Assembly (NCBI RefSeq): GCF_012927105.1
Contig: NZ_JABBFV010000020.1
Coordinates: 1 to 64,000, forward strand
Source: Sphingobium psychrophilum
GTDB taxonomy: Bacteria > Pseudomonadota > Alphaproteobacteria > Sphingomonadales > Sphingomonadaceae
Reading direction: 5' to 3'
DNA length: 64,000 nt
In this document: piece by piece, positions 16,494-25,142 of the stretch
Position numbering within the stretch: the first letter of the stretch is position 1
Layout: every line of letters starts with the position of its first letter
The notes under the pieces: generated by a model
What the model saw: the letters and a program-made list of their open reading frames with translations, nothing else
Told to the model about the DNA's origin: nothing
Database searches by the model: none
Program-made: the position numbers and the translations under genes

Positions 16494-17321
16494 CTAGCCC
16501 AACCAATCAGTCGTGATCTCGCCCCTATGCCCTTTCGGCGCCAGCGCGGCGCGCAGGGCTTCCAGCAGAGGCGGCAGCGCCTGCGTGAAGGCGTAGGGCG
16601 GATTGACGATATAAAGGCCCGCGCCGTTGTATAAGCCGGGCTGGTCGCCATCGTATAACCAATGCTCCACCCGCAGCAATTTCGGAATGCCGAGTTTGCG
16701 TAACTGCTCCCTCCACCGCCAATGCGTGGCGCGGTCTTTCAGCGGATACCAGATCACCGTCACGCCATGCGCCCATTTGCGGTGTGCGGCGGCAAGTGTG
16801 GCTGTGATGCGTTCGCGTTCGTCTGCCTGCTCATAAGGCGGATCGACCAGCACCACGCCGCGCGCGGTGCGGGGTGGCACCATCGCCAGCCAAAGCTCGT
16901 AAGCGTCGCGCTCATGTACGGCAGCGGTCGTGCCGCGCATCATGCCGCGCAGGGTATAGACATCCTCGGGATGTTTTTCGTTCAGGATCAGGAAATCCTG
17001 CGGCCGAAGAAGCTGCGCCAGAATTCGCGGCGAGCCCGGGTAGAAATGTGCCTCGGTCCCGACATTTACCGCTTGTAGGACGGCGCGGTAGTCGTTCAGC
17101 AAGGCGTTCGAGTCGACAAAAGCCCGCTGCACGCCCTGCGTGGACTCGCCGGTGCGTTGGGCATCCTCCCCGTCAAGGTCGTAAAGCCCGCAGCCGGCAT
17201 GGGTGTCGATCAGGGTCAGCGCGCTCTGTTTTTGCTGCAAGGCCCGCACGAGGGCGATCAGCAGGCTGTGCTTGACGACATCGGCGCTGTTGCCGGCATG
17301 GAAGGAATGGCGATAATTCAT
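16494..17321 (-). CDS. rlmJ: 23S rRNA (adenine(2030)-N(6))-methyltransferase RlmJ
   Basis: The 275-residue protein begins 'MNYRHSFHAGNSADVVKH', a signature of RlmJ, and has the methyltransferase motif 'VVLVDPPYEQ' (DPPY, about residues 160-165) and 'IDTHAGCGLYDL' for SAM binding. It methylates A2030 of 23S rRNA. The ATG at 17321 marks the conserved N-terminus; upstream frame extension is not conserved in kind. It converges with the GlxA-like gene. Confidence 0.94.
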   Translation of the reverse strand: MNYRHSFHAGNSADVVKHSLLIALVRALQQKQSALTLIDTHAGCGLYDLDGEDAQRTGESTQGVQRAFVDSNALLNDYRAVLQAVNVGTEAHFYPGSPRILAQLLRPQDFLILNEKHPEDVYTLRGMMRGTTAAVHERDAYELWLAMVPPRTARGVVLVDPPYEQADERERITATLAAAHRKWAHGVTVIWYPLKDRATHWRWREQLRKLGIPKLLRVEHWLYDGDQPGLYNGAGLYIVNPPYAFTQALPPLLEALRAALAPKGHRGEITTDWLG

Positions 17322-17682
17322 TGCGACCCGAATGCTTGACGATCTACATTTATATTTGAGGCTGGGCACGGTTGCCGAGCGCGAAGCGATTGAAGAAACC
17401 AATCCGGCGCTAGTATGAAGTCGTGTGGAAACCTTCAATACACTTCTGCACGACGCCTCAAGTCCGCGTTAGCGATCGCTACCAGAGGCGAAGACGCAGG
17501 GCTCCGCGCGCATGGAAATGTTCGAACAACATAACGGACTTGCGCCCGCTCAATGTAGGATGACCTGGATTAGTTGACTGCTGCCGGACAGGAGCAAGCT
17601 CGGCCATAGACCCGGCGAAGTCGGACATGACAAAGCCGCTGGCTGGATGCATCGATACAGTCACACTATGTGTGGAGGTGTG
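17322..17682. other. Intergenic region upstream of rlmJ
   Basis: The rlmJ promoter should lie at the left end. A 61-codon frame at 17479-17664 (minus) has no ribosome site and no recognisable domain, so I do not call it. Nothing else is supported. Confidence 0.4.
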
Positions 17683-18489
17683 TCATTTAGTTTGCTTGGC
17701 CGGAACGGTGCCGGTTCCGGGGTCGAACACCCAATTGAGGTAGACCGCGATCCTTATGCCTCCGCGCTTCAGTCGATCGTCCATCTCCGATCGATGTTTG
17801 TAGGCATAGTCCCAGGATATGCTGGCGTCGGCGGGGTAGATCGTCTTGCGTAGCGCGATGCTCTCACCAACCCAGACCGAAGGCGCAGGATCGCTCCAGT
17901 CGATCACCTGCTCGGGCGAGATCAAGCGCGACAGCCAATGCGCATATTCGGAATAGGATAAGGCGCGTTGCTCGATCATCGCTGAGTCCCACACCGAATG
18001 AAGGTTGGTCGCGCGCCCGAACCAGTTCACTTTGACATCATTGCCGCCCCGGTCATCCCCACCGCCCGCGTGTAATGGCTGATGCAGATCGCCGATGATG
18101 TGCACAATGAAGCGGAGGGCCAGCCGCTTGTCCTCGATCGACGATTTGGGATTGCGCAACGTCGCCGTAAAACCATCCAGCGCGCTCATGGCATCGCCCT
18201 CTGGCGGCGCGTCCTTGCTTTGATAGCTGTCCCCTTGCCTCACCGTCACATAGTGCCACGGGCCAGCCTTCTTCTGCCAATATTCGGCAGGGTCGGACTT
18301 CATGTCATCGGGCCAGGTCGCCGCCTCGGCAAGATCCTCGGCACCAAGCAGAAGCCGGACATGGGCACGTGCAACACCGCTCAGATTTTCATCGGCAATG
18401 GCACCTGTTATGCGATGCCCGACAGGGCCCCACGCCTGTGCGGGTGTGCATAGAAGGAATGGGATGGCGAGAAGGGAGAATATGCGCAT
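17683..18489 (-). CDS. Secreted S1/P1-type nuclease
   Basis: The 268-residue protein has a signal peptide (about 1-19, ending 'AQA') so that the mature protein starts with Trp ('WGPVGHRI'), as needed for zinc binding in this family. Other zinc ligands are seen in 'ATWPDDM', 'GPWHYV', 'FIVHIIGDLHQPLHAG' and 'RGGNDVKV...NLHSVWD'. It would cleave single-stranded DNA and RNA and remove 3'-phosphates in the periplasm or outside. ATG at 18489 has AAGGA about 6 nt upstream. It lies 77 nt downstream of the PHA-type gene. Confidence 0.9.
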   Translation of the reverse strand: MRIFSLLAIPFLLCTPAQAWGPVGHRITGAIADENLSGVARAHVRLLLGAEDLAEAATWPDDMKSDPAEYWQKKAGPWHYVTVRQGDSYQSKDAPPEGDAMSALDGFTATLRNPKSSIEDKRLALRFIVHIIGDLHQPLHAGGGDDRGGNDVKVNWFGRATNLHSVWDSAMIEQRALSYSEYAHWLSRLISPEQVIDWSDPAPSVWVGESIALRKTIYPADASISWDYAYKHRSEMDDRLKRGGIRIAVYLNWVFDPGTGTVPAKQTK

Positions 18490-18566
18490 GGCTATTCCTT
18501 GGCGATATTTCCTCTTCAGGGAAAGACGGATTGCTGCGGATGACATTTCGCTCCCCGCGGGCGAAC

Positions 18567-18899
18567 TTAAATCGTCCTGTCGGTCTTGTCGGCCAGCATC
18601 AGCCGTTCGCCCTGCTTCTCTACTATGGCGGCGATCGGCCCTGACATCAGGCTGAGCATGCCAGGAAGATGGAGCGTTACCCGCAGCCGATTGTCTTCTG
18701 CATCGACGGTGCAAGGCACTTCGACACCCATGGTCGCGACCGTCAATGCAAGACGCTCGGCGCTGAGCCACGAATGGGTCACAGTGGCGGCACCGCCCGG
18801 GATGTGCGAGGCCAGCTTGCCAACGCCCCTCTCCATGCGCCGTTTGGCCTCATCGCGGCCAAGAGTGTGGGGAATATCGATCACAGTGGGAGTTGCCAT
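18567..18899 (-). CDS. Polyhydroxyalkanoic acid system family protein
   Basis: The 110-residue protein begins 'MATPTVIDIPHTLGRDEAKRRM' and has alternating strands with 'HSWLSAERLALTVATMGVEV', the pattern of the PHA_gran_rgn family, small proteins found near PHA genes and elsewhere in alphaproteobacteria. No PHA genes are nearby. There is no strong ribosome site before the ATG at 18899. The function is not known; the family call is moderately firm. Confidence 0.75.
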   Translation of the reverse strand: MATPTVIDIPHTLGRDEAKRRMERGVGKLASHIPGGAATVTHSWLSAERLALTVATMGVEVPCTVDAEDNRLRVTLHLPGMLSLMSGPIAAIVEKQGERLMLADKTDRTI

Positions 18900-19022
18900 G
18901 GTCCATGGACGCTTGGAACAAGGCTGTGGTTCCGGCTCTGTCGCGTGGGCCAATATCATGACGCCGGGGCTGGGGCTGGTGCTTGACCGGGAAAAGGAGG
19001 GATCCCCAGCAGCAAACCTCGC

Positions 19023-20294
19023 TCATCTCGCCTTTACGGCGGGCACCTCGGCAATGCGGGTGGTGTAGTTGGGCGACTTGCTGTCCGATCTGGCCGCCCA
19101 TTCGCGCTTGAACCCCTGACTGGCTGGAACGGCCGCGAATGTCCCGAAACGCATATTGACCTGATCCATGGCGACCATCAACCGATCACGCCGTCCGCTA
19201 TCGTCCTCGAAGAGCGTTCGCGGTCGTCTATCAGCGTCGATGAGGTCTTCCAGCATGACGCCCGCCTTGGTGATGCCATAGCCCTCTCGCCAAGCGCTCT
19301 CTATGCCGCGCCGGGCGTAGGCAAGAAGCATGAGGCCATCGTTGGTCATGGGCTGCATGCTGAGCGTCCGCGTCGCAGAATATTGCGGCTGGTCCTGCTT
19401 ATGCCGATTGGTATGGAAAAATACCGTCAGGCGTCCTGCTACTAGGCCGTGCTGCCGCAGCTTTTCTCCCGCCCGCATCGCATATTGGGCAACGGCGCCC
19501 ATCAGCATGTCCATATCGGTGACAGGCGTACCAAAGGATCGGGTGACAGCCATGCCCTTGCGCTGAGGCTCAACGGTTTCGATGGCGCACGCCGGAACAC
19601 CGCGCAATTCAGCGACCAGCCGTTCCAGCACGACACCGCCGATGGCGCGGGCCTGCTTGAGGGCCATGTCGCGCAACTGCCCGGCAGTGCAGATATCCAG
19701 GCCTGCAAGTTTGGCCGCCGTCGCCCTGCCGACGCCCCATACATCGTCCACGTCGAACTGGTCGAGCACCCAACGGCATAAGTCTTCGTCGCGCAGATCG
19801 GCGACGCCATCAAATGTCGGGTTTTTCTTCGCCGCCGCATTCGCCAGCTTTGCGAGCGTCTTGGTCGAAGCGATGCCCACACAGGTGGGTATGGTGGTCC
19901 ACTGCCGGACCTGCGCGCACATGGCACGGCTATGCGCGGCGAGATCCAGATGCTCGAAGCCTGCAAAATCGACAAAGGTCTCGTCGATCGAGTAAATCTC
20001 GAAATCCCTTGCAAATGGTTCGATCGCCGCGACGACCCGCCGCTGCATATCGCCATAGAGGGCATAGTTGGACGACAGGACGCGAATGCCATGCTGCCTG
20101 ATCTTGTCGCGGATGAGATGGACAGGATCTCCCATTTTGACGCCCAGAGCCTTGGCTTCACCCGAACGGGCAATCGCACAGCCGTCATTGTTGGAGAGGA
20201 TAATGACCGGGACACCAACTAGGCTGGCATCGAACGCTCTCTCGCAGGACACATAATAATTGTTGCAGTCAATCAGGGCGACCGGCGCGCTCAT
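19023..20294 (-). CDS. umuC: Y-family DNA polymerase V catalytic subunit-like protein
   Basis: The 423-residue protein fits UmuC: '[22 protein letters not shown]' with the first catalytic Asp, '[10 protein letters not shown]' with the second acidic pair (about residue 100), and helix-hairpin-helix-like '[23 protein letters not shown]'. The C-terminal little-finger domain follows. It starts inside the umuD stop (ATGA overlap), so the two are co-translated for SOS mutagenesis. The LexA box at 20766-20780 controls the pair. Confidence 0.93.
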   Translation of the reverse strand: MSAPVALIDCNNYYVSCERAFDASLVGVPVIILSNNDGCAIARSGEAKALGVKMGDPVHLIRDKIRQHGIRVLSSNYALYGDMQRRVVAAIEPFARDFEIYSIDETFVDFAGFEHLDLAAHSRAMCAQVRQWTTIPTCVGIASTKTLAKLANAAAKKNPTFDGVADLRDEDLCRWVLDQFDVDDVWGVGRATAAKLAGLDICTAGQLRDMALKQARAIGGVVLERLVAELRGVPACAIETVEPQRKGMAVTRSFGTPVTDMDMLMGAVAQYAMRAGEKLRQHGLVAGRLTVFFHTNRHKQDQPQYSATRTLSMQPMTNDGLMLLAYARRGIESAWREGYGITKAGVMLEDLIDADRRPRTLFEDDSGRRDRLMVAMDQVNMRFGTFAAVPASQGFKREWAARSDSKSPNYTTRIAEVPAVKAR

Positions 20295-20704
20295 CCGTAT
20301 TTGCGGGCCAGTCCGACGACCACGCCCCATATCTCGACATATTCATCCACGATGATGTCAGGAAAGCCATCGGCTTCCGGAACAAGCCAGAAGCGCCCGT
20401 CGCGACGCTTCAGCCGCTTCAACGTGCGATCGCCATGGACCATAGCGACAACGATATGGCCTGAAATGGGCTTTTTTGCCCTGCTGACGATGATCAGATC
20501 GCCATCGGTAATCCCGGCCCCGGTCATGGAATAGCCATCGACGCGCATGATGTAGCTTGCAGCCGGATGCTCCACCAGCCAGTCGGCCAGATTGATCGGT
20601 TCCTCCATGTCGTCCTGCGCGGGCGAAGGAAAGCCTGCCGGAAGGCTGACCAGCAGCAGCGGCAGATCGGGCATGGCAAGGCAAATGGGTATGGGTTCAA
20701 ACAT
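20291..20704 (-). CDS. umuD: UmuD-like SOS protein with S24 peptidase fold
   Basis: The protein has an N-terminal arm with an Ala-Gly cleavage site ('[19 protein letters not shown]'), the nucleophile Ser in '[11 protein letters not shown]' and the Lys in '[11 protein letters not shown]', as in UmuD. RecA-stimulated self-cleavage would give UmuD' for polymerase V. An ATG at 20704 is used; a GTG at 20716 would add four residues, and neither has a good ribosome site. The promoter carries a LexA box about 60 nt upstream. Confidence 0.9.
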   Translation of the reverse strand: MFEPIPICLAMPDLPLLLVSLPAGFPSPAQDDMEEPINLADWLVEHPAASYIMRVDGYSMTGAGITDGDLIIVSRAKKPISGHIVVAMVHGDRTLKRLKRRDGRFWLVPEADGFPDIIVDEYVEIWGVVVGLARKYG

Positions 20705-20765
20705 CAAATAGGCCACGAATCAGATACCCGATCCGGCATAGCCTGATTGTCCGAAACGGTCATTT

Positions 20766-20780
20766 GTTCTTTTTATGTTC
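20766..20780 (-). promoter_or_regulatory. LexA box upstream of umuDC
   Basis: The sequence GTTC-TTTTTAT-GTTC matches the alphaproteobacterial LexA operator GTTC-N7-GTTC exactly. It lies about 62 nt upstream of the umuD ATG and touches the end of the SRAP gene. It predicts SOS induction of umuDC. Confidence 0.85.
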
Positions 20781-21370
20781 TACCCTTGAACGGTCATCCG
20801 CGCGGCAGGATATGCCCTCGCCATCGCACAGGCACGGTCATAATCCGTCGATAGCCATGCCTGATAGTCGGCCGGTTCAACTATGACCGGCATCGCTTTG
20901 GGATGCAGCGGCGCGACCAGCGCATTGGGTTGGCAGGTCAGAAACGCATAGACCGGACCATGGTCGCTCTGCCGCCATATGCCAGCGAACGCCGCGATCG
21001 GCTGGTCGATCACGTTGAACCACCACTCATCGCGTCCTTCCCCGATCCTGGGTTCTGCGAATGTCGAAAAGGGTACGAGGCAACGCTGCGGAGGATTGGC
21101 CAGCATTGACTTCCAGAATGGGCTGCTGAGATTCCGCACATTGGTGACGCGCTTTTCCAGCAACTTTCCGCTCTTGCCTTTGACGTGGGCTGGCACGCCC
21201 CACGACATGACATCGCTTCGGATCACACCATCATCGTTGCGGACGATCATGCCAGGCTTTTTGGGCCAGACGTCGGTGGCGAACGCGGCGTTGGGTTGCC
21301 GAATATCGAACCCTGCATAGTCCCGCCAACTGGGAATCTTGTCGGGGTCGGTTCGATAATGATTGCACAT
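20780..21370 (-). CDS. SOS response-associated peptidase (SRAP/YedK/HMCES family)
   Basis: The 196-residue protein starts 'MCNHYR', exposing Cys2, which forms the covalent thiazolidine link with abasic sites in this family. The conserved Asn-Arg in 'TNVRNLSSPFW', the Glu in 'STFAEP' and His in 'HPKAMPVIV' are in place. It protects abasic sites in single-stranded DNA during replication. A second LexA box 47 nt upstream supports SOS control, and it is next to umuDC. Confidence 0.93.
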   Translation of the reverse strand: MCNHYRTDPDKIPSWRDYAGFDIRQPNAAFATDVWPKKPGMIVRNDDGVIRSDVMSWGVPAHVKGKSGKLLEKRVTNVRNLSSPFWKSMLANPPQRCLVPFSTFAEPRIGEGRDEWWFNVIDQPIAAFAGIWRQSDHGPVYAFLTCQPNALVAPLHPKAMPVIVEPADYQAWLSTDYDRACAMARAYPAARMTVQG

Positions 21371-21416
21371 TCGGGGAGCCTAGCGATCGCCAATTTGATC
21401 GCAAGCCTCTTGCATC

Positions 21417-21431
21417 GTTCCTGATATGTTC
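21417..21431 (-). promoter_or_regulatory. LexA box between the SRAP gene and a divergent small gene
   Basis: GTTC-CTGATAT-GTTC is an exact GTTC-N7-GTTC LexA operator. It lies 47 nt upstream of the SRAP start and 16 nt upstream of the small gene on the other strand, so it may control both. Confidence 0.85.
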
Positions 21432-21446
21432 TTTACGATCGCAACC

Positions 21447-21638
21447 ATGATCCACCCTGATTCTCTTTGGCTCGCCCAGAGCCTGCTTCACGCCCCGGCC
21501 TGGGCACGCGTCGCCCTCACCGCACCCAACGAGCGCTTGCGCGAGAAGGCTGCGGTGGAATTGGCGCAAAGCGTCATTGCAGCTATAGAGCATCCCCCGA
21601 ATATTCCTGACATCCGCCAGATGACGCTGCCCCTGTGA
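21447..21638 (+). CDS. Small conserved sphingomonad protein (DUF6771-like)
   Basis: A 63-residue protein ('MIHPDSLWLAQSLLHAPAWARVALTAP...') that resembles, from memory, the DUF6771 family of sphingomonads. It is mostly helical with a Trp-rich start and no catalytic motif. An ATG 21 nt upstream lies inside the LexA box, so the ATG at 21447 is the more likely start. Divergent from the SRAP gene. Function unknown. Confidence 0.6.
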   Translation: MIHPDSLWLAQSLLHAPAWARVALTAPNERLREKAAVELAQSVIAAIEHPPNIPDIRQMTLPL

Positions 21639-21788
21639 CGCAAAGCCTGCGGCACATCCGCGTGATGCACAGGGTCAGCCATGCTGAATAGTCTGCCGAT
21701 TTCCTGATCTTGAGCAATAGACCGCATAGCGGCTGTGCAATCCGGCACCGCCACGCTAGCGTCTCGGTTTGAGCGATCGGGAATAGAT

Positions 21789-21974
21789 ATGAACGGATTT
21801 GTACGTTTGGAAACGGTGGACGGCGATTTTGTCGTCGTCAATGTCGATCGGGTCAGTTTCGTTCGGCGCTACCGCGGTGAAAACGGCACTAGCGCGATCA
21901 ATTTCGAGAAGGGAAATTATCTCGTCGTCAAAGGCAGCCTCGACAGCGTCATGACCATCCTGGCCGACGGCTGA
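21789..21974 (+). CDS. Small beta-rich hypothetical protein
   Basis: A 61-residue frame 'MNGFVRLETVDGDFVVVNVDRVSF...' that has alternating hydrophobic strands and ends 'VKGSLDSVMTIL', a layout like small FlbD-type beta proteins, though no flagellar genes are here. The longer frame upstream has no better start. It ends 10 nt before the next gene, suggesting one transcript with the genes that follow. Function unknown. Confidence 0.55.
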   Translation: MNGFVRLETVDGDFVVVNVDRVSFVRRYRGENGTSAINFEKGNYLVVKGSLDSVMTILADG

Positions 21975-21984
21975 AACGACGCTC

Positions 21985-22407
21985 ATGCTTGCCGCCCTAT
22001 CAGCAGTCGTTCTGGCATCCGGGCAGGCCTTTGCTTGTACGCCGACCCATGTCTGGGACGGGGACGGCCCAATCTGGTGTGCGGAAGGTCCAAAGATACG
22101 GTTGGCCGGTATCGCCGCACGCGAGATGGACGGCACATGCAAACAGGGGCACCCCTGTCCCAAGGCATCGGCTATTGCAGCACGGGACCGGCTGGTGCGC
22201 CTGCTGGGCGGCGCGAAAGGCAAGGCGCGGACCGGCCATATTCTTGTATCGGCGTCGGCCATGCGCTGCGTGTCGAATGGATCGGCGCGGGGCGGTCGCA
22301 CGGCGGCATGGTGTACGCTGCCAGGCACGGGCGACATAAGCTGCGCCATGATCAGGTCCGGCACTGTCCTGCGATGGGATCGTTATGCACGCGGGCAGTG
22401 CCGCTGA
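21985..22407 (+). CDS. Secreted staphylococcal-nuclease-like protein
   Basis: The 140-residue protein has a signal peptide (about 1-17, ending 'AFAC') and the start of an SNase (thermonuclease) fold: 'DGDGPIWCAEGPKIRLAGIAARE'. In classic SNases this reads 'D.D.i.....irL.gIDaPE'; here the second Asp is replaced by Ala, although the Arg and Glu are kept. Six Cys residues suggest disulfides. It overlaps the next gene by 1 nt (TGATG). Catalysis is uncertain because of the substitution. Confidence 0.7.
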   Translation: MLAALSAVVLASGQAFACTPTHVWDGDGPIWCAEGPKIRLAGIAAREMDGTCKQGHPCPKASAIAARDRLVRLLGGAKGKARTGHILVSASAMRCVSNGSARGGRTAAWCTLPGTGDISCAMIRSGTVLRWDRYARGQCR

Positions 22408-22607
22408 TGCCGAGAGGAACGCGCCATGAACTGACCGGCCTTCTTCTGGAAGGCGACTTCTATCCGGTGCTGCGTGTAGCCGATGGAGGCGAGTGGCGAC
22501 TGGAGATCACCAAGGCCTGGCGACCTCTGTTGGGCAAGCGCGTTGCCATCATCGGCGTGCGCGATGGTTTTGATCTGATTGCGGTCGAACGGATCACCCT
22601 GGCATGA
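22407..22607 (+). CDS. DUF5818-like small protein
   Basis: The 66-residue protein 'MPRGTRHELTGLLLEGDFYP..' ends 'LLGKRVAIIGVRDGFDLIAVERI', a small beta-barrel-like pattern (OB-like) that I associate with DUF5818 of sphingomonads. It overlaps the previous gene by 1 nt and the following gene by 4 nt (ATGA). Function unknown. Confidence 0.7.
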   Translation: MPRGTRHELTGLLLEGDFYPVLRVADGGEWRLEITKAWRPLLGKRVAIIGVRDGFDLIAVERITLA

Positions 22608-22732
22608 CGCACGACCAGCTTTTGTGGGGGGCGGTGTCCATGCTGATGAAGCAGCATGGTGAGCGCGCACCGCGCAAAGTGGCCGAACGGATAGGTACTC
22701 TTGCGGTTGAGGGTAAGGGGACTGCATCGTAA
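22604..22732 (+). CDS. Very small DUF6961-like protein
   Basis: A 42-residue frame starts in the stop of the previous gene (ATGA) and reads 'MTHDQLLWGAVSMLMKQHGE' then 'APRKVAERIGTLAVEGK'. This 'D..LW..A..v...hG..a..fiaeRIg.La' pattern recalls the DUF6961 family of sphingomonads. The tight overlap supports translation. Function unknown. Confidence 0.65.
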   Translation: MTHDQLLWGAVSMLMKQHGERAPRKVAERIGTLAVEGKGTAS

Positions 22733-22772
22733 CGAGCGCCGGGCCGCAAGGAGGCTGCTGCGCCGTGTCCAA

Positions 22773-22799
22773 GCCAAGCAAGACGCTTTTCTGCTTGGC
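22773..22799. terminator. Hairpin between convergent genes
   Basis: GCCAAGCA (22773-22780) pairs with TGCTTGGC (22792-22799) around an 11-nt loop, between the DUF6961-like gene and the S9 peptidase gene on the other strand. There is no strong U-tract on either side, so it is a weak candidate for a bidirectional terminator. Confidence 0.45.
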
Positions 22800-22828
22800 G
22801 GCGGCAGCGCAAAATTGTCACTGGCTGA

Positions 22829-24763
22829 TCAGCGACTCAAACCGAAGCGATCTTCAAGGAAGGCGGCGATGCGGCGATACCCGTGAACGCGATTGGCAAG
22901 GCGGGCGATACCATGTCCTTCGTCCGGGAAGCGCAGATAGGTGACGGTTCCACCACTTGCTCGAATGCCCTCCACCAAACGGTCGCTCTCGGCGACCGGA
23001 TCTCGCGGGTCGTTCGCTCCGTGCATGACCAGCATCGGCGTGGTAATCTTGGCTACGTTATTGATCGGCGACAGCTTGGCAAAGAAGGCGCGGACCTTGG
23101 GATCTGCGATGTCACCGAATTCAAGCTTGTCAGCGGCCTTCAGTCCGGGGCTGGCTTGCTCAAGCGCTGTTACCCAGTCCGATACACCCACGATAGAAAC
23201 GCCGGCCACGAACATGTCGGGATATGTGCCAAGCGCCTGGTTGGTGAGATAGCCGCCATAAGAGCCGCCACCGACCGCGATACGGGTGCCATCGACCTGA
23301 CCCGACTTGCGCAACCATTCCGCCGCGTCGGCCAGATCTCCGACCTCGTCGACCTTCTTCTCACGGTCATTCAACTGCTCGAACGTCTTCCCTTGGCCCG
23401 TCGAACCGCGATAGTTGAAGTCGAGTACCGCAATGCCGCGGGCGACATAATATTGGATGTCCGCCGAAAAGCTTGGCGTCGCATAAGCACTGGGGCCGCC
23501 ATGGATACGCATGAACACTGGCGGCTTGCGGCCGTCGGGCGATGTCGTCGGCAAATACAGGAGCCCCGTGAGCGGTGCCCCGTCACGCGCGGCGAAGCGG
23601 ACTGGCTCTGGGACCACCATCTGCGACAGGTCGAGCCCGGGCGCATCGGTCGGCACCAGAACACGGGCGGCGACATCCTTTGCGGACAGATCCCACGAAA
23701 GCACTTCGCCCGCCGTAGTCGGGCTGTTCGCGCTGATCAGGAGCATTGGCCGCTCCCCAGCGAACTGGACAGACATAGTGCCTGAGGGCAGTTTTGGCAC
23801 AGGGATGTCGTGGCCGGTGCTTAAGTCGCGCGCGTGCAGACGGCTGAACCCAGTCTCGATCGTGGTCCAGACCAGATAGCGGCCATCGGGGCTGAGCGCG
23901 ATCTGACCGATATCGAAGCCTGGCTTGATGATCGTTTGGAGCCGACCCCGGCCTACATCATAAAAAGCGATCTCGTGATAGTCTGAGGATTGGTTGGTCG
24001 AAAGATAGAAACCGCTGCCATCGGGCTTCCATGCGATAGAGCTGTATTCAGCGATAGTCTTCGGCTCGAAAACGGTTGCCATCTCGCCGGTTGCGGCGTT
24101 GAGCAGGTGAAGGTTATTACCACCCCCGCGGGTCTCGCTAACCGCGATCAAATCACCACCTGGCTGCCATGCGGCGGCGTAGAAACCGCCCTTTCCATCA
24201 TAAACGCGCCGACTTTGGCCGGTCTCGACGTCCGTCACATAGATGTCGAAGTCGGTACCGTTGCGCTCGGTCGAGGAATAGGCGAAGCGGCGCCTGTCGC
24301 GGCTCCAAGCCCCAAAGCTGCGGAACGCTGGCGATTTCTCAACGATTGTCCGCTCTTTGTTTCCGTCGATGGTGAGCAGGTGCATGCCGACGCGCTCGTC
24401 TCCATCGGTATCAGCGCCGTACAGCCAATGCCCGGAGGGGCCGGGCTCCAGCCAGTCTACGCCCGATCCGTAGGTGAGTTGGTCTGGAAAGCCGCCGCTT
24501 ACCGGCATCGTCCAGATCTGGGGCGAACCGGTGATGTCGCTGATCCAGGCAATGTGGGTCCCTTCCGCGGAGAGGACTGCACCGCGCGGGCTCCGTACAA
24601 GCAGGAAACGGGTGATGTCGAATTTGCCATCTTGTGTTGGCGCGAGCGAAACTGGCTCGGCCTTGACAATGTCCTCAGGACGAGGGGTTTGCGCCGCAAC
24701 TGCTCCTGCGGCACCGCTTGCTAGCAGCAATGAAAGGATAAGGGCCCGCATCATGTGCTCCAT
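22829..24763 (-). CDS. Secreted S9-family (prolyl oligopeptidase-type) serine peptidase
   Basis: The 644-residue protein has a signal peptide ('ALILSLLLASGAAGAVAAQ'), a beta-propeller domain of WD/PD40-like repeats (about residues 45-370, with 'PDGRYLVW' and 'WKPDGSGFY') and a C-terminal peptidase domain with the Ser in 'GGGSYGGYLTNQA', Asp in 'MHGANDPRDP' and His in 'DEGHGIAR'. It would cleave short peptides or acyl-peptides in the periplasm. ATGs at 24763 and 24754 are both possible starts. Confidence 0.9.
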   Translation of the reverse strand: MEHMMRALILSLLLASGAAGAVAAQTPRPEDIVKAEPVSLAPTQDGKFDITRFLLVRSPRGAVLSAEGTHIAWISDITGSPQIWTMPVSGGFPDQLTYGSGVDWLEPGPSGHWLYGADTDGDERVGMHLLTIDGNKERTIVEKSPAFRSFGAWSRDRRRFAYSSTERNGTDFDIYVTDVETGQSRRVYDGKGGFYAAAWQPGGDLIAVSETRGGGNNLHLLNAATGEMATVFEPKTIAEYSSIAWKPDGSGFYLSTNQSSDYHEIAFYDVGRGRLQTIIKPGFDIGQIALSPDGRYLVWTTIETGFSRLHARDLSTGHDIPVPKLPSGTMSVQFAGERPMLLISANSPTTAGEVLSWDLSAKDVAARVLVPTDAPGLDLSQMVVPEPVRFAARDGAPLTGLLYLPTTSPDGRKPPVFMRIHGGPSAYATPSFSADIQYYVARGIAVLDFNYRGSTGQGKTFEQLNDREKKVDEVGDLADAAEWLRKSGQVDGTRIAVGGGSYGGYLTNQALGTYPDMFVAGVSIVGVSDWVTALEQASPGLKAADKLEFGDIADPKVRAFFAKLSPINNVAKITTPMLVMHGANDPRDPVAESDRLVEGIRASGGTVTYLRFPDEGHGIARLANRVHGYRRIAAFLEDRFGLSR

Positions 24764-25142
24764 GGCGTCTCGAATGAACGGGCAGGCTTGTCAGCCGCCT
24801 TCTTGTTGAAAACAAAGCTAGCCGGATGCGGATGGGAAAGCGAGGCAGAATACCCCCATTTGCCCACCACCGGTCGTCAACTCTTTGACGTCTGCCGCTG
24901 CTCCTTGTCTTGCACCTAATTCCACGCCCGCCTTGCCCGCACGTGCGATGCAAAGCCACATCGACTTGTGTGACGCCTTCTGGGCCGTTTGCCGAACGGC
25001 AAGTCCCGTGACTTTGGCGATTTTAAAGGCCGATTCCGGCAATTGCGACACCTGAAGCGGACATCCACTAGACGCCCCAAGTCTGGACAAAGCTGATGGC
25101 GGCGGCCTAGTTCGTAGGCCATGATTGAGAGAGAGTAGCAGA
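24764..25142. other. Divergent promoter region between the S9 peptidase and the oxoprolinase operon
   Basis: About 380 nt separate two divergently transcribed genes. It should hold both promoters. I see no supported gene, repeat or RNA. Confidence 0.4.

Noticed and set aside
17479-17664. 61-codon minus-strand frame upstream of rlmJ
   Set aside because: No ribosome site, no domain, no conserved pattern.
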